Shown here in pieces: positions 41,077 to 51,176 of a stretch of 64,000 bases of DNA. The notes under the pieces are model-generated. The model ran no database searches and was not told the origin of the DNA. It saw nothing but the letters and a program-made list of their open reading frames with translations. The stretch lies in contig JAILLP010000020.1 in the NCBI GenBank assembly GCA_024693065.1, forward strand, positions 1 to 64,000, written 5' to 3'. The stretch's first letter is position 1, and each line of letters opens with the position of its first letter. Made by a program: the position numbers and the translations under genes. Origin of the DNA: Paludibacteraceae bacterium. Lineage in GTDB: Bacteria; Bacteroidota; Bacteroidia; Bacteroidales; Paludibacteraceae.

Positions 41077-41949
41077 ATGGAAGACAGAACAATTCTTAAC
41101 CGCAACCTCGCACAGATGCTGAAGGGCGGTGTAATCATGGACGTGACAACCCCAGAACAGGCTCGTATCGCTGAAGCGGCGGGCGCATGCGCCGTCATGG
41201 CGTTGGAAAGGATCCCGGCGGACATCCGCGCGGCAGGCGGTGTGTCCCGCATGAGTGATCCTAAGATGATCAAAGGCATACAGGCGGCCGTATCTATCCC
41301 GGTGATGGCCAAGTGCCGTATCGGACACTTCGCAGAGGCGCAGATCCTGGAGGCGATCGAAATCGACTACATCGACGAGAGCGAGGTGCTCTCACCAGCC
41401 GACGACGTATACCACATCGACAAACGTAAATTCAAAGTGCCTTTCGTCTGCGGTGCGAAAGACCTTGGTGAGGCATTGCGCCGTATCAACGAGGGCGCGA
41501 CCATGATCCGTACCAAGGGGGAGCCTGGCACGGGCGATGTGATCCAAGCCGTTAGACACATGCGCATGATGCAGAGCGAGATCAGAAGACTCGGTTCGCT
41601 CAACGACGACGAACTCTACGAGGCCGCTAAACAACTGCGTGTGCCTTTCGACCTCGTGAAATTCGTGCACGACAACGGCAAACTCCCTGTCGTGAACTTC
41701 GCGGCAGGTGGTGTGGCTACCCCAGCGGACGCAGCCTTGATGATGCAATTGGGCGCAGAGGGCGTCTTCGTCGGCAGCGGTATCTTCAAGAGCGGTGACC
41801 CTGTGAAACGCGCGCAGGCGATCGTGAAGGCCGTGACCAACTACAACAACCCTAAGATCTTGGCCGAGTTGAGCGAAGACCTTGGCGAGGCCATGGTCGG
41901 TATCAACGAGAGCGAAATCCAACTATTAATGGCTGAAAGAGGAAAATGA
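41077..41949 (+). CDS. pdxS: Pyridoxal 5'-phosphate synthase lyase subunit PdxS
   Basis: [41 protein letters not shown]; followed by pdxT. Confidence 0.98.
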   Translation: MEDRTILNRNLAQMLKGGVIMDVTTPEQARIAEAAGACAVMALERIPADIRAAGGVSRMSDPKMIKGIQAAVSIPVMAKCRIGHFAEAQILEAIEIDYIDESEVLSPADDVYHIDKRKFKVPFVCGAKDLGEALRRINEGATMIRTKGEPGTGDVIQAVRHMRMMQSEIRRLGSLNDDELYEAAKQLRVPFDLVKFVHDNGKLPVVNFAAGGVATPADAALMMQLGAEGVFVGSGIFKSGDPVKRAQAIVKAVTNYNNPKILAELSEDLGEAMVGINESEIQLLMAERGK

Positions 41950-42512
41950 GAATAGCGATATTAGCATTACAAGGAGCATTCGAGGAACACCAACGAATGC
42001 TCCATTCTTTACATGTGGAGACATTCCTTGTAAGGAAACTGAGCGACTGGCAACAACCGAAAGATGGTGTGATCCTCCCCGGCGGAGAGAGCACCGCGAT
42101 GCTCCGGATCATGAAGGACGAAGAGTTGCTCCTCCCTATCCGTCAGGACATCGCCAACGGCTTGCCCGCCTTCGGCACATGCGCCGGCATGATCCTTCTG
42201 GCGAAGGAGGTGGAAAACGACACGAGGGAAAGGATCGCCACCATGGACATCTCCGTACTGCGGAACGCCTACGGCAGGCAACTCGGCAGTTTCTTCGTCG
42301 ACGAGGAGTTCAAAGGGATAGGCAACGTGCCGATGACCTTCATCCGCGCCCCTTACATCACAAAGGTACGCGAGGGCGTCGATGTGCTTTCCAGCCACGA
42401 CGGACATATCATCGCTGCCCGCCAAGGCAAACAACTCGTCACCTCGTTCCACCCTGAGCTGAACGAGGACACGAGAATTCACCAGTATTTCCTGAATATG
42501 ATCCAAGAATAA
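41946..42512 (+). CDS. pdxT: Pyridoxal 5'-phosphate synthase glutaminase subunit PdxT
   Basis: [39 protein letters not shown]. Confidence 0.97.
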   Translation: MRIAILALQGAFEEHQRMLHSLHVETFLVRKLSDWQQPKDGVILPGGESTAMLRIMKDEELLLPIRQDIANGLPAFGTCAGMILLAKEVENDTRERIATMDISVLRNAYGRQLGSFFVDEEFKGIGNVPMTFIRAPYITKVREGVDVLSSHDGHIIAARQGKQLVTSFHPELNEDTRIHQYFLNMIQE

Positions 42513-42811
42513 CATTCAAGTAATTATCTTAGATATTAAGAGCCTTAACTATGTCCACCTGTTTCGTTTTTGCATAGAATATCAGTCATAGCATCTACCC
42601 TTCCCACCCCTTCATAGAATAAAAATCTACAAAAACCTATCGGTGGATTCCAATATTAGTATATCATTCCATCGTATATTTATTATATAGATAATTTATC
42701 CATAATTTTAAATATGTTTGGTGAATTAATCTACCTACAGTAAATTTGCAATGTCAAACGATAGCAAAACGATAGCGAATACAATAACATAACGAATAGG
42801 AGGATTTGAAA

Positions 42812-43750
42812 ATGGCAAAGATTATTGAAAGTTCATTGGAGTTGATTGGCAAGACGCCGATTTTGAAACTCAACAATTATTCTAAGAACGCAGGTGTAAA
42901 AAACGCGACACTTTTGGCGAAGTTGGAGTACCTTAATCCTGCAGGTTCAGTCAAGGACCGTATCGCCCTCGCGATGATCGAGGATGCGGAGAAGAAAGGT
43001 GTTCTGAAAGCAGGCGCCACCATCATCGAGCCAACATCCGGCAACACGGGTATCGGATTGGCCGCAGTAGCCGCCGCTAAGGGTTACAAGGCGATCCTGA
43101 CCTTGCCTGACACGATGAGCGTGGAGCGTAGAAACCTTCTCAAGGCTTACGGTGCGGAGATCGTATTGACCGAAGGCGCAAAGGGAATGAAGGGAGCCAT
43201 CGCTAAGGCGGAGGAACTCAACAAGGAGATCAAAGGTTCTGTTATCTTGGGTCAATTCGTGAACCCTGCCAACCCTAAGATTCACCGCGAGACCACAGGT
43301 CCTGAGATCTGGGACCAGACAGACGGTAAGGTGGACATCTTCGTAGCAGGTGTAGGTACTGGCGGTACTTTGTCAGGTGTGGGCGAATTCCTGAAATCCA
43401 AGAACCCGAACGTGAAGGTAGTAGCTGTGGAGCCTGCCACATCACCAGTCTTGTCAAAAGGAACAGCCGGTTCACACAAGATCCAAGGTATCGGTGCGGG
43501 CTTCGTTCCAGAGACATTGAACACGAAGATTTATGACGAGGTGATCGCCATAGAGAACGAGGACGCCTTCACCGAGGGAAGAAGATTCGCGGTAAGCGAA
43601 GGTATCTTGGTGGGTATCTCCTCAGGTGCGGCGCTGAAGGCTGCTTCGATCTTGGCAGAACGTCCTGAGAACAAAGGGAAGAACATCGTGGTTCTCCTAC
43701 CTGACTCTGGCGACAGATACCTGTCAACTGCCTTGTTCTCAAACAATTAA
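42812..43750 (+). CDS. cysK: Cysteine synthase A
   Basis: [56 protein letters not shown] promoter upstream. Confidence 0.95.
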   Translation: MAKIIESSLELIGKTPILKLNNYSKNAGVKNATLLAKLEYLNPAGSVKDRIALAMIEDAEKKGVLKAGATIIEPTSGNTGIGLAAVAAAKGYKAILTLPDTMSVERRNLLKAYGAEIVLTEGAKGMKGAIAKAEELNKEIKGSVILGQFVNPANPKIHRETTGPEIWDQTDGKVDIFVAGVGTGGTLSGVGEFLKSKNPNVKVVAVEPATSPVLSKGTAGSHKIQGIGAGFVPETLNTKIYDEVIAIENEDAFTEGRRFAVSEGILVGISSGAALKAASILAERPENKGKNIVVLLPDSGDRYLSTALFSNN

Positions 43751-43792
43751 TCACCGAATCTCGCATACATTCAGCGTATGCCGATGGCAAAA

Positions 43793-43836
43793 AAGGCCGT
43801 CGGGAAGGGGGACTACATTCCATGCCCGGCGGCCTT
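43793..43836. repeat. Long inverted repeat between cysK and nifB-like gene
   Basis: AAGGCCGTCGGG ... CCCGGCGGCCTT, 12-bp stem (one G-T wobble); not followed by a T-run. Confidence 0.6.
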
Positions 43837-43886
43837 GCCTACAATTAGTTAACACATCGTTTCAAACATATCTTCTACATGCGTCG

Positions 43887-44804
43887 ATGGCTGAAAAGTT
43901 GTCGGAGGGGGGATTATTATATCTAAAATTTATGACTGAGAACCAAGAGAGATTACGCAATAACCATCCATGTTTTGCCTCTAAACCGGGCAATCTGGGA
44001 AGGATTCACTTGCCTGTCAGTCCGGCATGTAACATCGGTTGCCGCTTTTGCAGCCGCGTGCTGAACGACACGGAGAACCGCCCAGGCGTTACGGCGAAGG
44101 TGATCAAACCGGAGGAGAGCATCGCCATCCTTAGAAAGGCGCTGAAGATATGTCCAGACATCAAAGTGGCAGGCATCGCTGGTCCGGGTGACACGCTGGC
44201 GACCGACACAGCTTTGGAGACCTTCCGCCTGGTGGGCAAAGAATTCCCACACCTGCTCAAGTGTATGAGCACCAACGGATTACTGCTCGACGAGAAGGCG
44301 GACCAAGTGATTGAGTCCAAAATCGATTCGCTGACGGTGACCGTGAATGCGATCGACCCTGAGATCGAGGCGAAGCTGAACAAGTTCGTCCTCTACCACG
44401 GGAAGAAATACGATGCTTACGAGGGCGCCAAGATATTGATCGAGAACCAGTTGAATGGTATCCGCAAGGTAGCGAAGAGTGGAATCACCGTAAAGGTCAA
44501 CACCGTATTGGTGCCACGGATCAACGGAAGCCACATCGAGCAGATCGCCAAGACGGTTTCCTCCCTAGGCGCCTCCATCTACAACATCATCCCGCTGATA
44601 CCGACCTACGAACTGAAAGACGAGAAAGCGCCTTTCTGCTTCGAGATCGAGGAGGCGAGGAAGAGCGCGGGGAAGTACATCGACGTCTTCCGCCACTGCA
44701 ACCGCTGTCGCGCGGACGCGGTGGGCGTGCCAGGCGTGAGCGAGTTCTCCAAGGAGGTCTATTCAGAAGATTTTGTAGTATCAGACACTTTTTCACATGG
44801 ATGA
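43887..44804 (+). CDS. NifB-like radical SAM protein
   Basis: Radical SAM CNIGCRFC; C-terminal CNRCRADAVGVPG as in NifB; start could be 43932. Confidence 0.85.
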   Translation: MAEKLSEGGLLYLKFMTENQERLRNNHPCFASKPGNLGRIHLPVSPACNIGCRFCSRVLNDTENRPGVTAKVIKPEESIAILRKALKICPDIKVAGIAGPGDTLATDTALETFRLVGKEFPHLLKCMSTNGLLLDEKADQVIESKIDSLTVTVNAIDPEIEAKLNKFVLYHGKKYDAYEGAKILIENQLNGIRKVAKSGITVKVNTVLVPRINGSHIEQIAKTVSSLGASIYNIIPLIPTYELKDEKAPFCFEIEEARKSAGKYIDVFRHCNRCRADAVGVPGVSEFSKEVYSEDFVVSDTFSHG

Positions 44805-45162
44805 CAAGAAACAGTACAACGCATTTCGAGTAGCGGCGGCCTCGACGGACGGATACACGGTCGACACACACTTTGGCAGAGCCACGGACTTCTACATTTA
44901 CCAGTTCTTCGAGGGAGAATGGGTCTATGTGGAGAGACGCACGGCGCCCCCGGTTTGTCAGAACGGAGTACACTCCAGGGACGACATGGAGAAGCGGGTG
45001 GAACTCTTCTCCGACTGCCAATACGTCACCGCGTCACGCATCGGAATAGGAGCCAGCGCCCTGCTGACACAGAAGGGGATCGTGGCGATGGCCTTGCCGG
45101 GCGAGCTGACCGACGCTTTAGACAAAATTTATTCTTACAACGAAATTCAAAACTTATTTTAA
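44797..45162 (+). CDS. NifX/NafY-type dinitrogenase iron-molybdenum cofactor family protein
   Basis: VAAASTDGYTVDTHFGRATDFYIYQ; overlaps NifB-like gene end. Confidence 0.8.
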   Translation: MDDKKQYNAFRVAAASTDGYTVDTHFGRATDFYIYQFFEGEWVYVERRTAPPVCQNGVHSRDDMEKRVELFSDCQYVTASRIGIGASALLTQKGIVAMALPGELTDALDKIYSYNEIQNLF

Positions 45163-45191
45163 TTATTCACCCGCCACATTTCGTGGCATAA

Positions 45192-46055
<864 letters not shown>

Positions 46056-46100
46056 TTAAGAGTTAAGAATTAAGAGTTTAAAGGTAAAAGTTGATAGTTT

Positions 46101-46571
46101 ATGAGGTACAAAATTGCGGTTGCCACATCTGACGGAGTGAATGTAGACCTGCATTTTGGGTCGGCTCGGAGCTTCGACATCTACACGGTCGACGATACGG
46201 ACTTCCTGAAAATAGAGACCAGGGATGTCCCAACCTCAGACGATCAGGTTCTCCTGAGCACCAACAATGTCGGTGGCGAGACTGGTTGTGGCACAAATAA
46301 TGGCAACGGCTGTAACTCCGGTTGTGGCACCGGCTGCGGAAGCAAGAACGGTTGCGACAACGGAGGAAAGTCGGAAGCCGTGGAGTCGCTTTCCGATTGC
46401 CGATGTGTGGTCTGCAAGAAGATCGGGCGCAACATCCTGAAACAGTTCGAGCGCAAGGCGATATCGGTTTTCGACATCGAAATGCCTATCAAAGAGGCCT
46501 TGGAGAAGATCGTCGCCTACTACTACAAAATCGACGAGAGGAAGCTGAAGTTTAAAAATCAAGAAGAATAA
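46101..46571 (+). CDS. NifX/NafY-type cofactor-binding family protein with Cys/Gly/Asn-rich insertion
   Basis: IAVATSDGVNVDLHFGSARSFDIYTV; insertion GCGTNNGNGCNSGCGTGCGSKNGCDNGG. Confidence 0.82.
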   Translation: MRYKIAVATSDGVNVDLHFGSARSFDIYTVDDTDFLKIETRDVPTSDDQVLLSTNNVGGETGCGTNNGNGCNSGCGTGCGSKNGCDNGGKSEAVESLSDCRCVVCKKIGRNILKQFERKAISVFDIEMPIKEALEKIVAYYYKIDERKLKFKNQEE

Positions 46572-46580
46572 AAATTCATT

Positions 46581-48143
46581 ATGGCGAATAGAATCAATTT
46601 AAATATGACCACCGTCGAGAACCGCGAGTTGCGGCTCGGCACGATCATCGGGTGGGACGGCTCGGCCAAGCAGCTGATCGAACAGTCTGCCTACGACGAG
46701 CGAAGCGTAAAGAAGCACGGAGGCTGCAAGGGCGCCGGACAAGGCTGTAGGCTTTGCGAGTTGCAGAGCCCGCTGAACCAAGAGACGATGTGTTCCAATG
46801 CCATCGTACAATGTCAGATCGGTAACCTTACCGATTGTGTCTTGATTGACCATGCGCCTATCGGATGTAGTAGTGAATGTGCGAAGTTCAACCTCTCCAT
46901 GCACAAGGGATTGGAACGTCGTGGCAAGCCTCAGCAGAACACACTTAACATGAGTACCAACCTCCAAGAGAAAGACATGGTGTTCGGTGGTAGCGCCAAA
47001 CTTCGTCAGGCTATTCGTATCGCCAAAGAGCGTTACAATCCGAAGGCTATCTTCATCGCCATGGCCTGCGCGACGGCCATCACGGGCGAGGATATCGACA
47101 GCGTGGCGGAGGAGTTGGAGCCAGAGGTGGGTGTGCCTATCATCCCACTGCACTGCGAGGGCTTCCGAAGCAAACACTGGAGTACCGGTTTCGACGTGGC
47201 TTTCCATGGTGTTTTGAGACAGATTGTTGAAAGACATCCGAAAAAGAAACAGAAAGATTTAATCAATATCATCGCCTTGTGGGGTACGGACTGGTTCACC
47301 GACTTGTTGAAACCGCTTGGCTTGCGGGTGAACTACCTTTTGGACTGTGCTTCGTTCGAGGAGATCCGTCAGGCTTCGGAGGCCGTGGCGACAACAACTT
47401 TCTGTGAAACCCTTGGTGGTTACATGGGAGCTGCGTTGGAAGACCAATTTGGAGTCCCTCAAATCGACGCCCCACAACCTTACGGAATCAAAGGAACGGA
47501 CGCTTGGTTGCGTGCTATCGCGAAAGTGGTAGGCAAAGAGAAAGAGGCAGAAGCGTTCATTGAAAGCGAACATAAGCGTATCGCTCCTAAGTTGGAGGAG
47601 TACCGCGAATACTTCAAAGGCAAGTACGGAATGGTGCTCACCGGTTCCGCCTACGCCCACGGCTTGATCAGCGTGTTGGCTGAGTTGGGCATCAAGAACG
47701 AGGCCGCCCTAGTATTCCACCACGACCCAGTCTATGATGGTGCGGGTAAGAACCAAGACACCTTGAAGGAGTTGGTCGAGACCTACGGTGATATTCCTCA
47801 CTACACGGTCAGCAAGACACGTGCCTTCCAGTTGCCTCAACTCTTGAAGCGTGTGAAGACGGACTTCCTGATCATCCGTCACCCAGGTCTCGCCTCAGTG
47901 GCAGGACACCTTGGTGTGCCAACCTTCGCCTTAGGCGACGAGCACATCCCTGTGGGTTACGACGGAATCCTGCGTGTGGGTGAGATCCTGAAGGGTGTGT
48001 TGGCCCGCACGAAGTTCAACAAGACACTGCAGCGCCACGTACGCTTGCCTTACAACGATTGGTGGTTCAGCCAGACCGATCCGTTCAAGCTCACCAACGA
48101 CAAGGAGGTCTTCAAGGAGATCGAAGAGCGATTGGGCGAATAA
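46581..48143 (+). CDS. NifD-like nitrogenase component 1 subunit (module 1)
   Basis: HAPIGCSSE, CATAITGEDIDSV, HCEGFRSKHWSTGFD, FCETLGGYMGAALEDQFGVP; follows NifH-like. Confidence 0.9.
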   Translation: MANRINLNMTTVENRELRLGTIIGWDGSAKQLIEQSAYDERSVKKHGGCKGAGQGCRLCELQSPLNQETMCSNAIVQCQIGNLTDCVLIDHAPIGCSSECAKFNLSMHKGLERRGKPQQNTLNMSTNLQEKDMVFGGSAKLRQAIRIAKERYNPKAIFIAMACATAITGEDIDSVAEELEPEVGVPIIPLHCEGFRSKHWSTGFDVAFHGVLRQIVERHPKKKQKDLINIIALWGTDWFTDLLKPLGLRVNYLLDCASFEEIRQASEAVATTTFCETLGGYMGAALEDQFGVPQIDAPQPYGIKGTDAWLRAIAKVVGKEKEAEAFIESEHKRIAPKLEEYREYFKGKYGMVLTGSAYAHGLISVLAELGIKNEAALVFHHDPVYDGAGKNQDTLKELVETYGDIPHYTVSKTRAFQLPQLLKRVKTDFLIIRHPGLASVAGHLGVPTFALGDEHIPVGYDGILRVGEILKGVLARTKFNKTLQRHVRLPYNDWWFSQTDPFKLTNDKEVFKEIEERLGE

Positions 48144-48179
48144 TTCCTCTAAGTTTTTAACATCAAAAGAATCAATCAA

Positions 48180-49529
48180 ATGAGCGAAATACAAAAGAAG
48201 AAACCTTCGGTAATATCCGATGTCCGATATGCTTGCGCGGTGGGTGCGACCAACACCGTAGTGGCCATCAAAGGTGCAGTGCCAATCGCCAATTGTAGCC
48301 CTGGCTGTCAGCTGAAGACTACCGCCATGTTGACCTTCGAGAACGGTTTTCAGGGTAGTATCGCGGCTGGAGGCGGAAACATGCCAAGCTCCAATGCTAC
48401 AGAGAATGATGTGGTCTTCGGTGGTATAAAGACCCTCGACAATCTTATCAAATCAACGCTGAAGATCTACGACGGAGACCTCTTCGTGGTCCTGACGGGT
48501 TGTACGGGTGAGCTGATCGGCGACAACGTGCCTGACCTCGTGGGCAAGTACCAGAAGGCGGGCTACCCTATCGTCTACGCCAACACGGCCGGTTTCAAGG
48601 GCAATAATATCTTCGGACACGAAACGGTGGTGGATGCCATCATCGACCAATACGTAGGGAACTACGAAGGAGAGAAGAAGAAAGGACTCGTCAACCTCTG
48701 GTTTGAAGTGCCTTACTACAACCAGAACTGGAGAGGAGACTACCAGGAGCTCGCACGTATCTTGCGTGGCGCAGGCTTGGAAGTAAACGTGTTGTTCGGT
48801 CCTGAGAACCCGGGCGTGGAGGCTTGGAAACGCATTCCTCAGGCGCAATTCAACCTGGTGGTTTCACCATGGGTGGGCGTCAAGAATGCGGAGCATCTCC
48901 AGAAGAAGTACAACCAACCCTACCTGCACATTCCTGAGATCCCTGTCGGCGAGGAGGCTACGGCTAAGTTCATCCGTCAGGTGGTGGAGTTCGCAGGCAT
49001 CGACAAAAAGCAGTCCGAGGAGTTCATCAAGCAAGAGGCGGATATCTATTACTACTACCTCGAACACTTCTCCGAGTTCTTCGCGGAATATTGGTACGGT
49101 ATGCCAAGCGAGTTTGTCGTGACGGCGGACGCATCCTACGCATTGGCCTACTCGAAGTTCCTGGCGGACCAGATCGGCCTGATTCCGAAACAGGTGATCA
49201 TCACCGACAAGACACCGGAGAAGTTCCGTCCCGCCATTTCGGAGTACTTCAAGAACAATATCTCCGAGGGAGTGAGCATCGATGTCGTCTTCGAAGAGGA
49301 TGGTTACGAGGTGGAGAAACTGATCGAGAGCGTCGAGTTCACGTCAGGCAAGCCATTGATTCTCGGCACCTCTTGGGAACTCACCCTCGCCAACAAGAAG
49401 AACGCCTTGTTCTTTGAGATCTCGACGCCTTCGTCCGAGACGCTCATCGTCAACCGTTCCCACATCGGCTACAAAGGCGCTTTGCAGTTCCTGGAAAGGA
49501 TCTATAGCGCATCTGTTGGAGGAAAATAA
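48180..49529 (+). CDS. NifK-like nitrogenase component 1 subunit (module 1)
   Basis: YACAVGATNTVVAIKGAVPIANCSPGCQ, VLTGCTGELIGDNVPDLV, TAGFKGNNIFGHE. Confidence 0.9.
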   Translation: MSEIQKKKPSVISDVRYACAVGATNTVVAIKGAVPIANCSPGCQLKTTAMLTFENGFQGSIAAGGGNMPSSNATENDVVFGGIKTLDNLIKSTLKIYDGDLFVVLTGCTGELIGDNVPDLVGKYQKAGYPIVYANTAGFKGNNIFGHETVVDAIIDQYVGNYEGEKKKGLVNLWFEVPYYNQNWRGDYQELARILRGAGLEVNVLFGPENPGVEAWKRIPQAQFNLVVSPWVGVKNAEHLQKKYNQPYLHIPEIPVGEEATAKFIRQVVEFAGIDKKQSEEFIKQEADIYYYYLEHFSEFFAEYWYGMPSEFVVTADASYALAYSKFLADQIGLIPKQVIITDKTPEKFRPAISEYFKNNISEGVSIDVVFEEDGYEVEKLIESVEFTSGKPLILGTSWELTLANKKNALFFEISTPSSETLIVNRSHIGYKGALQFLERIYSASVGGK

Positions 49530-49552
49530 TCAAACCCTCATATTCGGAAAGT

Positions 49553-49583
49553 GTCGTCTGGACTATGTTCAGGCGGCATTTTT
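49553..49583 (+). terminator. Rho-independent terminator after NifK1-like gene
   Basis: GTCGTCTGGA...TCAGGCGGC followed by ATTTTT. Confidence 0.8.
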
Positions 49584-49676
49584 GTTATGGATATTCATGG
49601 CAGATAAAAATTCCATGATCCGCGTCTTAACACTCCCCTAGATAGAATAAATTAACTACTAGAAATGTATTATTAG

Positions 49677-49740
49677 AAAAATACTCCATAATTATCATTT
49701 TTCTTGCAACAAACATTCTACCATACTACATTTGCAATAT
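49677..49740 (+). promoter_or_regulatory. Promoter block shared with 55060-55120
   Basis: AATACTCCATAATTATCATTTTTCTTGCAACAAACAT (33/37 identical to 55061-55097) then TACATTTGCAATATCAAAA. Confidence 0.7.
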
Positions 49741-49759
49741 CAAAACGAAAGGCAAAGAA

Positions 49760-49954
49760 ATGGACAAGAGAATAAACATAGATATTACCGCAGCCCAAAT
49801 GCCAGGGATGAATCTTCCCGAGGTTGCCGGAGGTCTATTCCTTGCCGAATCACATTCTATCTATTTATCAGTATCTACAAGAATTTCTTGTCAGGCACAA
49901 CTGCGATGTTCCATATGCGAGTGTTGTTGCCGATGTTGCATGCCGATGTGCTAA
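49760..49954 (+). CDS. Short cysteine-rich ORF/leader peptide, ends CSICECCCRCCMPMC
   Basis: 64 aa ORF with 9 Cys clustered at C-terminus, own promoter, homologous to 55140-55322; followed by conserved noncoding block. Confidence 0.75.
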   Translation: MDKRINIDITAAQMPGMNLPEVAGGLFLAESHSIYLSVSTRISCQAQLRCSICECCCRCCMPMC

Positions 49955-49960
49955 ATTCCT

Positions 49961-50053
49961 ACAATCGGACAATCACAGATCTTTAAGGTTATCCCTTTAG
50001 GGGGCAATCCACCATCATTATTTTTTCAAGTCTCGGATTCCTTTTGTCCGATT
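49961..50053 (+). promoter_or_regulatory. Conserved post-ORF RNA element (candidate attenuator) upstream of the cystathionine synthase-like gene
   Basis: 49961-50010 matches 55329-55378 at 41/50 without gaps; 10-bp inverted repeat AATCGGACAA (49963-49972)/TTGTCCGATT (50044-50053); internal T6 run. Confidence 0.6.
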
Positions 50054-50126
50054 CGATAAGTTGCAATCAATTAACTTATTGTATACCAAGTAATTATAAA
50101 AATAATTAAACATAAATAATATCAAA

Positions 50127-51104
50127 ATGGCAGTTTATAGTAACATATTGGAAACGATTGGCAACACACCGATTGTCCAACTCTCAAGATTGAACACAGG
50201 TAAGAGTTCCCTATTCTTAAAATTGGAGAATCAGAACCCTGGGGGTAGCATCAAGGACCGCACCGGACTGAACATGATCGTCCAGGCGGAGAAGCGCGGA
50301 ACGATCCGTCCGGGGCAACTCATCGTGGAGGCGACAGCAGGCAACACAGGGTTAGGCCTTGCGTTGGCCAGCCGATTGAAAGGTTACAAGCTATTGCTGG
50401 TGATCCCCGACAAGATGAGCACCGAGAAGATCAACCACCTCCGCGCATTGGGTGTGGAGACCGTCATCACCCGAAGCGATGTGGGCAAAGGTCACCCGGA
50501 GTATTACCAAGACTTGGCCGCACGGATCGCGCAGGAGCGGGGCGGTTATTACATCAACCAATTCGAGAACCAAGACAACCCCGACACGCACTTCCTAACC
50601 ACAGGCCCTGAAATCTGGGAGCAGTTGGAGCACAAGGTGGACGCTGTCGTCGTAGGCGTCGGCTCGGCGGGCACATTAACCGGCTTGACAAAATTCTTCA
50701 AGACCGTCAGTCCACAGACCGAGTTCATCCTCGCCGACCCGAAAGGCTCCGTCCTTGCGGACTACATCAACCTGAAGAAACTGCGCAACGATGCGGGTTC
50801 ATGGTTCGTCGAGGGCATCGGAGAGGATTACATCCCTAAGCTGGCGGACTTCGATTTGGTGACGAAGGCCTACGAAGTGACCGACGAGGAGAGTTTCACC
50901 GCCGCCCGTCTTTTGCTGAGGGAAGAAGGCATCCTGGCAGGATCCTCCACCGGCACGCTCCTAAGCGCCGCCCTACGTTACGCACAGGAACAGACCACCC
51001 CGAAACGGATCGTCACCCTAGCTTGCGACAGCGGTAACAAATACCTCTCCAAGATGTTCAACGACGAATGGTTGAAGGAGAAAAACCTAAACGTCAAACT
51101 ATAA
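50127..51104 (+). CDS. Cystathionine beta-synthase-like / O-acetylserine-dependent PLP enzyme (MccA-like)
   Basis: NPGGSIKDRTGLNMI, VEATAGNTGLGLALASRLKGYKLLLVIPDKMSTEKINHLRALGVETVITRSDVGKGHPEYYQDLA. Confidence 0.82.
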   Translation: MAVYSNILETIGNTPIVQLSRLNTGKSSLFLKLENQNPGGSIKDRTGLNMIVQAEKRGTIRPGQLIVEATAGNTGLGLALASRLKGYKLLLVIPDKMSTEKINHLRALGVETVITRSDVGKGHPEYYQDLAARIAQERGGYYINQFENQDNPDTHFLTTGPEIWEQLEHKVDAVVVGVGSAGTLTGLTKFFKTVSPQTEFILADPKGSVLADYINLKKLRNDAGSWFVEGIGEDYIPKLADFDLVTKAYEVTDEESFTAARLLLREEGILAGSSTGTLLSAALRYAQEQTTPKRIVTLACDSGNKYLSKMFNDEWLKEKNLNVKL

Positions 51105-51176
51105 TAAATTGACTACGTCGAACTAACGTTTCACAATTCACAATTCTTAATTCTTAATTCATAATTCTTAATTATC

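Noticed and set aside
42756-42776. AAACGATAGC direct repeat (42756-42765, 42767-42776) upstream of cysK
   Set aside because: Too short and downstream of the promoter; recorded only as a weak candidate.
49732-49986. Alternative 84 aa ORF overlapping the first poly-Cys ORF
   Set aside because: Starts at a TTG inside the promoter -7 box and is in a different frame; the 49760 frame is the one conserved in the second copy.
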